64,000 bases of DNA from Cyanobium sp. N.Huapi 1H5 (GTDB taxonomy: Bacteria; Cyanobacteriota; Cyanobacteriia; PCC-6307; Cyanobiaceae): assembly GCF_024345535.1 (NCBI RefSeq), contig NZ_JAGQBH010000003.1, forward strand, positions 434,001 through 498,000, written 5' to 3'. The position numbers and the translations under genes were made by a program. Every line of letters begins with the position of its first letter. Positions within the stretch are counted from its first letter, which is position 1. Positions 18,047 to 26,450 of this stretch are shown piece by piece. The notes below the pieces were generated by a model. It worked only from the letters and a program-made list of their open reading frames with translations, did not search any database and was not told the origin of the DNA.

Positions 18047-19300
18047 CTAGGCGCCAGGACGCCGACGACAGGGGTCGGAGGAACCCCGGCGGGCCTGCAG
18101 AGCCGCTGTCAGGGCCTCCTTCAGGGCCTCGGCCAACGCCTCGGCCCGCTTCTGCCAGGTGCATCCCGTGGCGAAGCGATGGCGCTCAGCGGCACGGCCG
18201 TCCTGGAATCCGCTGGCGACCAGGCGCTCAAGGGTGGTCGTGAGGGCCTGGCCATCGGCGCAGTGATCGGCCAGATTCGGCGTTTCGGCGATCTGGGCGC
18301 AGGTGCCGGTGTAGAGGATCGGCTGGCCGGTGGGCAGCTGGGAGAAGAACCGGACGGGGCTGCTGCAGGGATTGATGTCGCCGTCGGTGAGGGGCAGCAC
18401 GGCCGCATCGAGGGTGGCGAAACAGGCCTGGAGTTCGGTGTAGGGCATGGCGCCGAGAAAGCGGCAGCGCGGGCTGCTCTGGAGATGGGCCAGGCCGCTC
18501 ACCTGGCGGCGCACCGGCCCCACGAACAGCCAGCGGAGCTGGGGCAGGGCGTCGTGGGCCGCCACGATCGGCAGCAGGTCGACGCGGCTGCCGATCACGC
18601 CGATGATCCCGATCAGGGGGCGGAAATCGGCAGGCACAAGAGCCTCCGGCAGGGCGGGGCGCCGGGACAGCTGGGACGGCAGTGCAGGGGGAGGCTCGGC
18701 CGGCAGCCAGGAGTCGGGAATGCCGTTGGGAATGATGTGAAAGCGGGAGTCCTCCAGCTGATAGCGATCGCGGAGCACCTCGGCGAGGCGCCGCGACACC
18801 GGGAACAGGAGATCGGCATGGCGGACGAGATCCTTCTCCTGATCCAGCCGCACATAGGGATAGGCCGCATAGTCATCGCAGACGTGATAAGCGATGACAG
18901 AAGCCAGGGCCCGGTAATGAATCGCGTAGGGCCAGAAGTAGGGATCCGTGATGATCAGCGCGTCAGCCTGGCCGTAGCCGTCGAGCAGGCGCCGCCTGAC
19001 GACGGGAGCGAGCAACCTGACCAGCCAGCGACGGCGGGAGAAGGCCCCCCTGGGGAGGTCGGGAGGCTGGCGCCGCCTGCGGCCGAAACCGGGCAGCCAG
19101 CCCCGCCAGCTCAGTCGGGGAGCGAGAAGCTCGACCTCGCAGATCGCCTCCAGCGCCTGGAAGAGGGCCGCGTGCGTGGGCTCCTCGCAGCCAACCACGA
19201 AGACGCGGCGAAGTCCGGAAGTCGCAGCGGAGATCGTGCGGGGGGGCGTGGTCCCAGTGGAAGGGATCCTGGCTGAACTCGTCCTGTCTGAATCAGTCAC
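18047..19300 (-). CDS. Glycosyltransferase, GT4/GT-B-like
   Basis: A 417-aa protein with two-lobed GT-B organisation. The N-lobe begins RRVFVVGCEEPTHAALFQAL and the inter-lobe region has FHIIPNGIPDSWLP. The C-lobe has LIGIIGVIGSRVDLLPIV and ATLDAAVLPLTDGDINPCS followed by VRFFSQLPTGQPILYTG, the donor-binding end. The first about 25 residues are Ser/Thr/Pro-rich and may not be translated; an internal start is possible. Probably acts at the cytoplasmic face of the membrane. Sugar unknown. Confidence 0.8.
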   Translation of the reverse strand: MTDSDRTSSARIPSTGTTPPRTISAATSGLRRVFVVGCEEPTHAALFQALEAICEVELLAPRLSWRGWLPGFGRRRRQPPDLPRGAFSRRRWLVRLLAPVVRRRLLDGYGQADALIITDPYFWPYAIHYRALASVIAYHVCDDYAAYPYVRLDQEKDLVRHADLLFPVSRRLAEVLRDRYQLEDSRFHIIPNGIPDSWLPAEPPPALPSQLSRRPALPEALVPADFRPLIGIIGVIGSRVDLLPIVAAHDALPQLRWLFVGPVRRQVSGLAHLQSSPRCRFLGAMPYTELQACFATLDAAVLPLTDGDINPCSSPVRFFSQLPTGQPILYTGTCAQIAETPNLADHCADGQALTTTLERLVASGFQDGRAAERHRFATGCTWQKRAEALAEALKEALTAALQARRGSSDPCRRRPGA

Positions 19301-19448
19301 GACAGGATGAGTTGAACAGGCATCGACAATCTTAGGTCCTGGTCATCACCAACCATGGGGATGGCTTCCCTGACGATCAGCGACGGGAAAAGAGCCCAGG
19401 CCAAGGCCTGTATCCTTGGCCTGGATCACACCTTCCCACTCGCCAGCC

Positions 19449-20558
19449 ATGCCAGGGTCTGCCACGGCTGAGGAGGGGAAGGAGGCGACGGTCGTCTTCC
19501 TTCCAGACAAGCGGCGGTTCAACCCGTACCAGACACGGCTGGCGGAGGCCCTGTCCCGCCAGGGATTCCGGCTGGTGGTCAAGGATCATCCACCGCTTCT
19601 GGGGGCCTTCATCCGACAGCAGTGGCTGTACTCCAGGGGGGTGATTGTTCATCTTCACTGGCTCAATGGTCTGACCGACAAGGCTGTGTATGCCCACTCC
19701 GGACTCCGATTTCTCACGTGGTATCTGCTCATGGCAGCGGACCTCGCCATCTTCAGACTGCGAGGAGGGAGGCTGTTCTGGACCGTCCATAATCTGATCA
19801 GTCACGAATGCCCGAACCCCGCCAGGGAGAGACGGATGCGGCGGCTGGTGGCGCGGTTTGCCGATGGCCTTCATTTTCACAGCCGCTCGGCGATCGACTG
19901 TGCAGAAACGGCCTACGCCACCGCGCTGCGCTCGAAGGCGATCGTGGCGGCCCACGCCAGCTATCCCGAGGACTACCCACCGAACCCGGCCAGGACGGCA
20001 GCCGTGGCGGAAGAGGTCGGAATCAGTGCGGGTGATTTCACCTTTCTCTTCTTCGGCACCATCCGCCGCTACAAGGGCTTGGACTCCCTTGTTGAAGCCT
20101 TCCGCCAGCGGCCCGGATCGCACCATCGGCTGCTGGTCGCCGGCGCCCCCATCCCGGGGGTGGCCACGGACTGGTTGCTCGACGCCGCCGCCAGGGACCC
20201 CCGGATTCGCCTGCGCATCGGCTATGTATCGGACGCGGATGTGGCGGCTCTCTTTTCCCTCGCGGATGTGCTGGTGGCGCCCTACAGCTCCACCCTCACC
20301 TCGGGGGTGGTCTCGCTCGGGCTCACCTTCGGTTGTCCCATGGTGCTCCCGGAGGCCGCCAGGGTCTACGACCTGCCGGGCGATGCCGGGGCGGAATACT
20401 TCGCCCCCGGCCTCCTGCCGGAGGCCCTCTCCAGGATCGAGACCCGCGACCTTGACGGGATACGGGCCCACAACAGCAGCCTCGGCCGTTCGCTGACCTG
20501 GGAGGCCATGGCCCAGCCGATCGCCACGGCCTACCGGAAGGCCGGCCGAAATCGTTGA
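19449..20558 (+). CDS. Glycosyltransferase, GT4-like
   Basis: A 369-aa GT-B enzyme read divergently from the preceding GT. Seen: VHLHWLNGLTDKAVYAHSGL and FWTVHNLISHECPNP in the acceptor lobe, FLFFGTIRRYKGLDSLVEAF at the lobe boundary, and SSTLTSGVVSLGLTFGCPMV as the donor-binding end. This pattern (HLHWLN, TVHN) occurs in GumK-like or glucuronosyltransferase-type GTs, so a glucuronate donor is possible but unproven. An in-frame TTG at 19416 would add 11 residues; the ATG is preferred. It overlaps the next gene tail to tail by 28 bp. Confidence 0.83.
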   Translation: MPGSATAEEGKEATVVFLPDKRRFNPYQTRLAEALSRQGFRLVVKDHPPLLGAFIRQQWLYSRGVIVHLHWLNGLTDKAVYAHSGLRFLTWYLLMAADLAIFRLRGGRLFWTVHNLISHECPNPARERRMRRLVARFADGLHFHSRSAIDCAETAYATALRSKAIVAAHASYPEDYPPNPARTAAVAEEVGISAGDFTFLFFGTIRRYKGLDSLVEAFRQRPGSHHRLLVAGAPIPGVATDWLLDAAARDPRIRLRIGYVSDADVAALFSLADVLVAPYSSTLTSGVVSLGLTFGCPMVLPEAARVYDLPGDAGAEYFAPGLLPEALSRIETRDLDGIRAHNSSLGRSLTWEAMAQPIATAYRKAGRNR

Positions 20559-21784
20559 ACCGGAGGGGTGTCGAGGGCCTCCAGCAGGGCCTCCCGCGCC
20601 TGATGGCGCAGGCCGCCGAGGTGCTCCGCTGCGGCGACTCCGGCATTCCGGGCTGCCACGGGATCGCGGAGGTAGGCGAGCACGGCCGCCGCGAAGTCGT
20701 CAGCCGTTCCAGCCACCGAAACGCCCGGGGCCAGGGCCATCCCCTCCACCCCGGCCGGCGTGGTCACGATCGCCCGGCCATGGGCCATGGCTTCGACCGT
20801 CTTGATCTTCAAGCCGGTGCCGGAGAGCATGGGATTGATCATGAACAGCGACAGCTGATAGATCACGCGGGGTGATGGCACGATCCCAAGGAGTTGGACC
20901 TCCTCGGGGAAGGACATCGCCCCACAGATCCCCCCGGCCACCACCAGCCGGCCGACGCCACCCCTGGCCCTGACCAGCGGCCACACCTCTTCGAGAAACC
21001 AGCGCAGCCCCACCCGGTTGAGGGGATTCGCCGAAGCCAGATAGCCCACGACGGGAGCCAGAGCTTCGCCAAAGCCCTGAGGTTCAGAGAAGGGCAGAGG
21101 ATCCGATGGGATGATGTGTCCCACGGTCCTGACGACACGCCGGCCATGGGTCAGGCGCTGGAAATAGCTGGATTCCCGCTCCTGGATGCCGAGGATCACA
21201 TCGGATCGCCGTAATCCTCTGCGCTCGTCCCCCGGATTCAAGGAGATCCAGAACTCCTGCGGATCCAGCTGAGCCTTCTGGAGCATGGCGTTCCGATCCG
21301 TGAAGACATCGTGACAATCCAGAATCTTCAGACAGCTGGAATCGAAGGCCTCAAAGAAGGCGGAATGGATCACGTAGGACACCAGCACGCGCCTGTATTG
21401 ACCGGCCCGCTGAAGGCGGCGCGCCTCCGCGAGCCAGCTCGGATGAAACCAGTCGTCCAGGGGGCGGTTGCCGATGGAGGGGCCCGGCTCCCGCCCCGGC
21501 CAGCAGCGACGGCGGAGCCGCTGCCACGCCCCGGCGAGCCGCTGCCGGATCCGGGCGGCCAGCGGCCGCCGGCCGCCCGGGGGCCAGACGAAATCGTGAA
21601 TCCAGCGGTCGACAGCCTTGATGGTCTCCCGTTTCTCTTCAGCGGAGAGATCGACGCCGGCGAAATGGAGCTCAAATCCCAGGGCCCGCAGGTCGTCGAG
21701 CAAGGCGGCCATGCGGCTCCGGTTGCCGGCGTAGGGGGGGCCGACGCCGATCCTTGAGATGACCAGGAGACGTCGATCGGTCAT
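20531..21784 (-). CDS. Glycosyltransferase, GT4
   Basis: A 417-aa GT-B enzyme. The N-terminus LLVISRIGVGPPYAGNRSRM is the usual GT4 entry loop, and VSYVIHSAFFEAF and ILDCHDVFTDRNAML follow. The C-lobe shows LSGTGLKIKTVEAMAHGRAI, the donor-phosphate motif with the GT4 E-x7-type Glu. The ATG at 21782-21784 overlaps the stop of the YciI-like gene by one base, so the two are coupled. Similar tyvelose/sugar-capping GT4 enzymes act on polysaccharides, but substrate is not inferable. Confidence 0.85.
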   Translation of the reverse strand: MTDRRLLVISRIGVGPPYAGNRSRMAALLDDLRALGFELHFAGVDLSAEEKRETIKAVDRWIHDFVWPPGGRRPLAARIRQRLAGAWQRLRRRCWPGREPGPSIGNRPLDDWFHPSWLAEARRLQRAGQYRRVLVSYVIHSAFFEAFDSSCLKILDCHDVFTDRNAMLQKAQLDPQEFWISLNPGDERRGLRRSDVILGIQERESSYFQRLTHGRRVVRTVGHIIPSDPLPFSEPQGFGEALAPVVGYLASANPLNRVGLRWFLEEVWPLVRARGGVGRLVVAGGICGAMSFPEEVQLLGIVPSPRVIYQLSLFMINPMLSGTGLKIKTVEAMAHGRAIVTTPAGVEGMALAPGVSVAGTADDFAAAVLAYLRDPVAARNAGVAAAEHLGGLRHQAREALLEALDTPPVQRFRPAFR

Positions 21785-22080
21785 CAGGACACCGCCAGGT
21801 CCCCCACCGCCGGCCGCCACCCCTGCAGCTGCCAGTGCACACATCCCGCCATGACCATCGGATCCTGCAGCACCAGGGCCAGGGCGGCGGCATGGTCGGG
21901 AGCCTCGAGCAGCAGCAGGCCGCCGCCGCCGGGCCGCCCCTGGTCGTCCACCAGGTAGCCACTGCTGACACTGCGGCCCTCCCGACGCAACCGCTCCACC
22001 CAGCGGCGATGCTCCTGCAGGTGGGGCATCACCGCCTCATGGGGGAGGCGGAAGGTCTCGGTCTTGATGAACCAGGCCAT
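21784..22080 (-). CDS. YciI-like protein
   Basis: A 98-aa ferredoxin-like-fold protein of the YCII-related family. Seen: FIKTETFRLPHEAVMPHLQE with His residues at the usual place of the family's active-site His, then GYLVDDQGRPGGGGLLLLEA and the DPMVMAGCVHWQ end that resembles the DPF motif. Function of the family is loosely defined (possible small-molecule enzyme or accessory domain). The ATG at 22078-22080 gives the family N-terminus. It is the first gene of a coupled pair with the GT4 downstream. Confidence 0.8.
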   Translation of the reverse strand: MAWFIKTETFRLPHEAVMPHLQEHRRWVERLRREGRSVSSGYLVDDQGRPGGGGLLLLEAPDHAAALALVLQDPMVMAGCVHWQLQGWRPAVGDLAVS

Positions 22081-22160
22081 GGCGGGAACGGAACACCACA
22101 TCGGGCTCCGGGCCGCGCCCCGAAAGGGAGTAGGACGGAGAGTCCGTAGTCGATGGTCCC

Positions 22161-22325
22161 ATGTCCAAATCCCAGCTCACCGCTTTCCTCGCCAAGGTGG
22201 CCGCCGATCCGGCCCTCAAGGCCCGAGTGGATGCAGCGGCCGACAACGATGCCGTGGTCGCCATCGCGCTCTCCGAAGGTCACAGCTTCTCTCCCGCCAC
22301 CTTCAGCCGCTTCTCGCGCGGCTGA
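22161..22325 (+). CDS. Stand-alone Nif11-domain peptide
   Basis: A 54-aa product beginning MSKSQLTAFLAKVAADPALK and continuing through NDAVVAIALSEGHSFS, the helix-turn-helix-like pattern of the Nif11 leader family. In cyanobacteria this domain forms leaders of lanthipeptide and other RiPP precursors. Here the protein stops soon after the leader: there is no GG-type cleavage site and no Cys/Ser/Thr-rich core, and no LanM-like enzyme or peptidase transporter is nearby. It is either a bare Nif11 protein or a precursor that lost its core. A divergent start-to-start gap of 80 bp separates it from the YciI-like gene. Confidence 0.8.
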   Translation: MSKSQLTAFLAKVAADPALKARVDAAADNDAVVAIALSEGHSFSPATFSRFSRG

Positions 22326-22354
22326 GGCCGGCCCGGTCCTGTCGCGGCTGGACG

Positions 22355-23260
22355 ATGGGGGAAACGATGCAGGGGCGGAGCGGGGTGAACCGGGCCAGCG
22401 CATGGCTGCTTTCAGGGGCCTCCCTGGCCTCCCATCCTCCGGCCAGCCGCGGCATCCCCAGGATCATCCACCAGACCTTCAGCACGAGGAGCCGGATGCC
22501 GGCCGTGCTGGAGGACAACTGTCGCGCGATCGAAGCCCTCAACCCGGACTTCAGCTATCGCTTCTACGACGATCGCGATCGTGAGAGCTTCATCGGCGAC
22601 ACCTACGGCGAGGCGATCCTGGCCCGCTATCTGCGCATCGATCCTGCCTACGGTGCCGCCCGGGCCGATCTGTTCCGCTATCTGTGCGTCTACCACTTCG
22701 GCGGTGTCTACCTGGACGTCAAGGTCGGCGTCACCCGGCCGCTCTCCGAGGGACTGCGCGACGATGATGCCTTCCTGCTGAGCCAGTGGGACCATGCGCC
22801 CGGCAGTCCCCATGCCGGCTGGGGCACCCACCGGCGACTGGCGGCCATCCCGGGCGGAGAATTCCAGCAATGGCACGTCATCGCCTCGCCCGGCCACCCC
22901 TATCTGGCCGCCGTGATCGCTGCGGTGCTCAGCAACATCGATCGCTTCCATCCCTTCGCCTTCACCAATCCCTGGGAGGCGGTGATCTGCACCACCGGCC
23001 CGGTCGTCTACACGCAGAACATCCACCGGATCCTGGCGGCCCATCCCCACCGGCGCCTGGTCGGCAGCGAGGAGATCGGCCTGCGCTACAGCATCTTCGA
23101 TGGCTCGACCGACCCGGACGCCCACCGGCGGCTCTACAAGGATTACCGCAAAGCCGAAACCCCGCTGGTTCGCCAGCCGTTTCCCCTCTCCCTGCTCTGG
23201 CCCCTGCTCAACCTGGCCCGGAAGGTGGCGCGCCGGGTCCGGGGCCTGCTGCGGCGCTGA
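22355..23260 (+). CDS. OCH1/GT32-type glycosyltransferase with DxD-like region
   Basis: About 301 aa. Seen: the GT32 entry IPRIIHQTFSTRSRMP, the arrangement DLFRYLCVYHFGGVYLDVKV (a DxK rather than strict DxD metal region, as in many OCH1-like bacterial proteins), and a TTGPVVYTQ loop further on. The C-terminus is basic (LNLARKVARRVRGLLRR). It probably transfers hexoses to a surface glycan. Starts at ATG 22355 or 22367 are both possible; the upstream one is taken. It follows the Nif11 gene after 29 bp, so the two may share a transcript. Confidence 0.83.
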   Translation: MGETMQGRSGVNRASAWLLSGASLASHPPASRGIPRIIHQTFSTRSRMPAVLEDNCRAIEALNPDFSYRFYDDRDRESFIGDTYGEAILARYLRIDPAYGAARADLFRYLCVYHFGGVYLDVKVGVTRPLSEGLRDDDAFLLSQWDHAPGSPHAGWGTHRRLAAIPGGEFQQWHVIASPGHPYLAAVIAAVLSNIDRFHPFAFTNPWEAVICTTGPVVYTQNIHRILAAHPHRRLVGSEEIGLRYSIFDGSTDPDAHRRLYKDYRKAETPLVRQPFPLSLLWPLLNLARKVARRVRGLLRR

Positions 23261-23290
23261 TCCCGCCGCCCAGCGCAGAGCGGTGCAAGC

Positions 23291-24772
23291 TCAGGCCGCC
23301 ACCCAGCTGCCGTGCAGGCCATGGGGAATGGCCAGGGGAAGCTCCAGCACGGCCACCTCGTCCATCGAAGCGGCATCAAGCACCACCAGATCGCTGGCGC
23401 TGCGGGCGCCGTTCCACACCAGGCCGAGCACCCAGCCGTCGTCCTCGGCCGTGGCGCCGGGGCGGGGCACCATGATCGGCTCACTGACGAAGCCGCGGGG
23501 CGCCGCACTCCAGACCCGGGACTCGCCGCTGGCGAGGTCGAGCTTCATCAGGGCCTGCAGGGGGTCGTTGCCGCGCTCCCGCTCGGCCACCGCCATCCAG
23601 CCGTAGCGGCTTTCGAGCCCCACCCGGGCCGGAGCCACCATGGCGAATTCACAGGTGCGCTCACTCAGCCGCGTGGCCGTGACCGTGCCACTGGCCAGGT
23701 CGAGACGGCAGCGCTCCAGCAGGCCCTCGGGGATGCGGTCGAAATCGACCTCCTTGTAGTCCTGGTCGGGGCCGATGGAGGGGAAGTCGGCGTAGAAGAT
23801 GCTGTCCACCACCACCGCCTCGCCGTCCTCCCAGGCGTTGAGGTGGTGGAACACGAAGCCTTCCGGCGCCTCCAGCACCCGCGGCTCCTGGCCGGCGAAG
23901 GCGCCGTCCTGGCGCGGAATCAGCCAGAACTGGCCCCGGGCACCGGCCCGGGACTTCAGGCACTGGGCGGCCCCTTTGCGGCCGAGCACGTAGGGGAGGG
24001 GGTTGAAGTCGATGGCGTTCTGCAGAAACACCGCCCAGTTGGGGGTGATGGCGAAGTCGTGCAGGAAGGCGAAGCCACCAAAGCTGTGGCTGGAGTCGGC
24101 CAGCAGGGTGCCGGCCCCGGGGCCGTCGGCGGCGAACTCCATCAGGCGGACGGTGCTGCGAGGGCCGGCCTTGACCCCGAAGGTGACCATCCTGGGAGCG
24201 CCGTGGTGGCCGGGATCGAAGCGGGGGTGGGCACTGAAGGCCTCACCCGGCTTGAGCACCCCGTCCAGCAGGGTCAGACCGCGGGTCTCGAGGCTGAGGG
24301 GATCGAGGGCATGGGGGGAGCTGGCCTCCCAGAGGGCGAGCAACTGGTCGCCGAGTCGCACCACATGGGTGTTGGCGATGTTCTTGAGCCGCAGATCGAA
24401 GGCGTTGGCCAGGGGCCCGCCGGGCTTGGGTGTGCCGAAAACGCCCCGGTAAAGCACCGTGCCGGCCTTCTCCTCAGCCAGCCAGCCCTCGGTGCGCACG
24501 AAGCGGTTGCTGAGCCGGACGCCAGCCTCGGTGAAGCGCAGGGCCGTGATCATGCCGTCGCCATCGAAGGGGTGATGGACCCAGTGGCCATCACGCTCGA
24601 GCCGGCCGGGGCCGTTGCGGTAGAGGGTGCCGATCAGCTCGGCCGGGATCGCGCCACGGGCGGCGACGACCGGCTCGTCGCTGAGCTCGACGCTGACGTT
24701 GCGAAAGGAGCTGGCCCAGTCGGCGCGGTCGTAGGCAGGCGAGGCCGCGGCGGCGGGGGAAGCAACGGTCAT
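23291..24772 (-). CDS. Carotenoid oxygenase (RPE65/CCD family)
   Basis: A 493-aa non-heme iron enzyme that cleaves carotenoids or apocarotenals. The four iron-ligand His positions can be traced: His182 (AHPRFDPGHHG), His238 (LHDFAITPNW), one of the His pair at 309-310 (FHHLNAWEDG), and His484 (PHGLHGSW). The N-terminus RNGPGRLERDGHWVHHPFDG is typical of cyanobacterial apocarotenoid oxygenases. No signal peptide is seen. Substrate preference is not predictable. It lies just 3' of hisB and the tiny secreted protein on the same strand. Confidence 0.92.
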   Translation of the reverse strand: MTVASPAAAASPAYDRADWASSFRNVSVELSDEPVVAARGAIPAELIGTLYRNGPGRLERDGHWVHHPFDGDGMITALRFTEAGVRLSNRFVRTEGWLAEEKAGTVLYRGVFGTPKPGGPLANAFDLRLKNIANTHVVRLGDQLLALWEASSPHALDPLSLETRGLTLLDGVLKPGEAFSAHPRFDPGHHGAPRMVTFGVKAGPRSTVRLMEFAADGPGAGTLLADSSHSFGGFAFLHDFAITPNWAVFLQNAIDFNPLPYVLGRKGAAQCLKSRAGARGQFWLIPRQDGAFAGQEPRVLEAPEGFVFHHLNAWEDGEAVVVDSIFYADFPSIGPDQDYKEVDFDRIPEGLLERCRLDLASGTVTATRLSERTCEFAMVAPARVGLESRYGWMAVAERERGNDPLQALMKLDLASGESRVWSAAPRGFVSEPIMVPRPGATAEDDGWVLGLVWNGARSASDLVVLDAASMDEVAVLELPLAIPHGLHGSWVAA

Positions 24773-24858
24773 CGGATCAGCCCACGGGAAGAACAGCGCA
24801 GCGCGCTGCCCCGATTATCACGTAACGGAGTGTGAAGGCGTGGGCGGCCGTCCCTGCC

Positions 24859-25017
24859 TCAGCCCTCGCAGGGCAGCTCCACCACCGGGCAGGGGGGCTG
24901 GGACACGGCACAGGGGACCACCTCGACCTGGCTCGGCAGGCAGTCGGCGGCACGGGCCGGGGCAGCCACGGCAAGGGCGGCCGTGAAACCCGCCACCAGG
25001 AGAAGGAGAGGACGCAT
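24859..25017 (-). CDS. Tiny secreted Cys-containing protein (52 aa)
   Basis: A short frame with a textbook signal peptide: MRPLLLLVAGFTAALAVAAP followed by ARAAD, likely cleaved after Ala-Arg-Ala. The mature peptide of about 29 residues has four Cys in DCLPS, VPCAV, PPCPV and LPCEG, spaced for two disulfides, and is Pro/Val-rich. The start ATG is at 25015-25017. Found by reading the hisB-oxygenase gap directly. No family recognised; periplasmic or extracellular location inferred. Confidence 0.6.
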   Translation of the reverse strand: MRPLLLLVAGFTAALAVAAPARAADCLPSQVEVVPCAVSQPPCPVVELPCEG

Positions 25018-25059
25018 GGCGCGTACGCATATCACCTGATGCTACTGGTGTCGCACCGG

Positions 25060-25734
25060 TCAGGCAGCGGCATGGCCGGCGCGCTCCAGCACCCCCTTGC
25101 TGCTGGGCACGGCCCCACCGCGGCGGGGATCGATCTCCACCGCCTGGTCGAGGGCACGGGCGAACGCCTTGAAACCGGCCTCGACGATGTGGTGGGAATT
25201 CACCCCCGCCAGCTGGCGGATGTGGAGGGTGAGGCCGGCGTTGTTGGCCACCGCCACGAAGAATTCCCGCACCAGTTCGGTGTCGTAGGTGCCGATGCGC
25301 TGGGCAGGAATCGCCAGGTCATAGCTGAGGTGGGGGCGACCGGAGCAGTCGAGGGCCACCTGCACCAGGGCCTCATCGAGGGGGGCGAGGAAGTGGCCGA
25401 AGCGACGGATGCCGCGGCGGTCGGCGAGGGCCTGGGCCAGGGCCTGGCCCAGGGCGATGCCCACGTCCTCGTTGGTGTGGTGGTCGTCGATGTGGGTGTC
25501 GCCCCGGGCGGTGATCTCCAGATCCAGCAGGCCGTGGCTGGCGATCTGGTGGAGCATATGGTCGAGGAACGGCACGCCGGTGGCCACCTGAGCGCGGCCG
25601 GTGCCGTCAAGATCGAGGGCCACGTGCACATCGGTTTCACCGGTGACCCGATGGATCTCGCCGGTGCGCTGGGGGCCGGTGCGTGGAGGGCTGGTGGACA
25701 CGCGAGCGAAGGCAACGGGCCGAACCTGAATCAT
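25060..25734 (-). CDS. hisB: Imidazoleglycerol-phosphate dehydratase
   Basis: Dehydrates imidazole glycerol phosphate in histidine synthesis. The 224-aa enzyme has a slightly extended N-terminus. Seen: the two metal-binding His repeats [13 protein letters not shown] and [14 protein letters not shown], then the second copy [16 protein letters not shown] near the end. The ATG at 25732-25734 ([12 protein letters not shown]) was chosen over upstream starts that add unrelated Pro/Gly-rich residues. In related picocyanobacteria hisB usually adjoins fabI (remembered, to be checked); here about 5 kb lies between them. Confidence 0.95.
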   Translation of the reverse strand: MIQVRPVAFARVSTSPPRTGPQRTGEIHRVTGETDVHVALDLDGTGRAQVATGVPFLDHMLHQIASHGLLDLEITARGDTHIDDHHTNEDVGIALGQALAQALADRRGIRRFGHFLAPLDEALVQVALDCSGRPHLSYDLAIPAQRIGTYDTELVREFFVAVANNAGLTLHIRQLAGVNSHHIVEAGFKAFARALDQAVEIDPRRGGAVPSSKGVLERAGHAAA

Positions 25735-25847
25735 GCCAAAGCCCCCGGGGCCGCGCCCCGGCAGGCCGGTGGGCCCATGACGGTCCGGTGGGCCCACGGT
25801 GTGCAGCGCTACGGCGCCGGGCGGCCAGGGGTGGTGGGGTGAGACCC

Positions 25848-26450
25848 ATGCATGAACGTCCGGGTGCCGTCCTCGATCAGCTGCGCGCCGGGCACCAGCG
25901 CTTTCTCGACGGCCATGTGCTCCACCCCCACAGCGATCGCCTGCGGATGCTGGAGGTGGAAGCGGGCCAGGCGCCCGTGGCGGCGGTCCTGGGCTGCGCC
26001 GACTCGCGGGTGCCGGTGGAGCTGCTGTTCGACACGGGCTTCGGCGATCTGTTCGTGGTGCGCAATGCCGGCACGATGAGCACCGTGGCCGCGATCGCCT
26101 CGCTCGAGTACGCCGTGAGCCACCTGGAGGTGCCGGTGATCGTGGTGCTCGGCCACGCCGCCTGCGGGGCGGTGGCGGCCGCCTTCGACCGGGATCTCAA
26201 CCTGACACCGAGCCTGGCCCAGGTGGTGGGCCAGCTGCGCATGGAGCTGTTCAGCCTCGGGGGCGAACACAACCTGGAGGAGGCCTGCCGGCGTCACACC
26301 CTCAACGCCGCCCGCAACCTCGTCGATTCCAGCGTGATGCTCACCGACAGGCTCCGATCGGGCCGGCTGCAGGTGGAGGCGGCGTACTACAACCTCCACA
26401 CCACCAGCATCGAGTGGATGGGGACCCTGATGCCGATGCCTCAGGGCTGA
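25848..26450 (+). CDS. Beta-carbonic anhydrase
   Basis: Interconverts CO2 and bicarbonate. The 200-aa protein has the beta-class zinc site Cys50-x-Asp52-x-Arg54 ([11 protein letters not shown]) and His103-x2-Cys106 (LGHAACGAV). [11 protein letters not shown] is also conserved. No signal peptide and no carboxysome-targeting extension, so a cytoplasmic enzyme distinct from the carboxysomal CsoSCA (inference). Divergent from hisB with a 113-bp shared upstream region. Confidence 0.93.
   Translation: MHERPGAVLDQLRAGHQRFLDGHVLHPHSDRLRMLEVEAGQAPVAAVLGCADSRVPVELLFDTGFGDLFVVRNAGTMSTVAAIASLEYAVSHLEVPVIVVLGHAACGAVAAAFDRDLNLTPSLAQVVGQLRMELFSLGGEHNLEEACRRHTLNAARNLVDSSVMLTDRLRSGRLQVEAAYYNLHTTSIEWMGTLMPMPQG

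Noticed and set aside
17877..18164. 95-aa minus-strand frame in the GT gap
   Set aside because: Gly/Pro-rich and overlapping the end of the real GT gene in another frame; no start context or motif.
22355..22369. GT32 gene having no DxD motif and so being inactive
   Set aside because: The YLDVKV arrangement (DxK) is common in OCH1-like bacterial proteins, so inactivity cannot be claimed.
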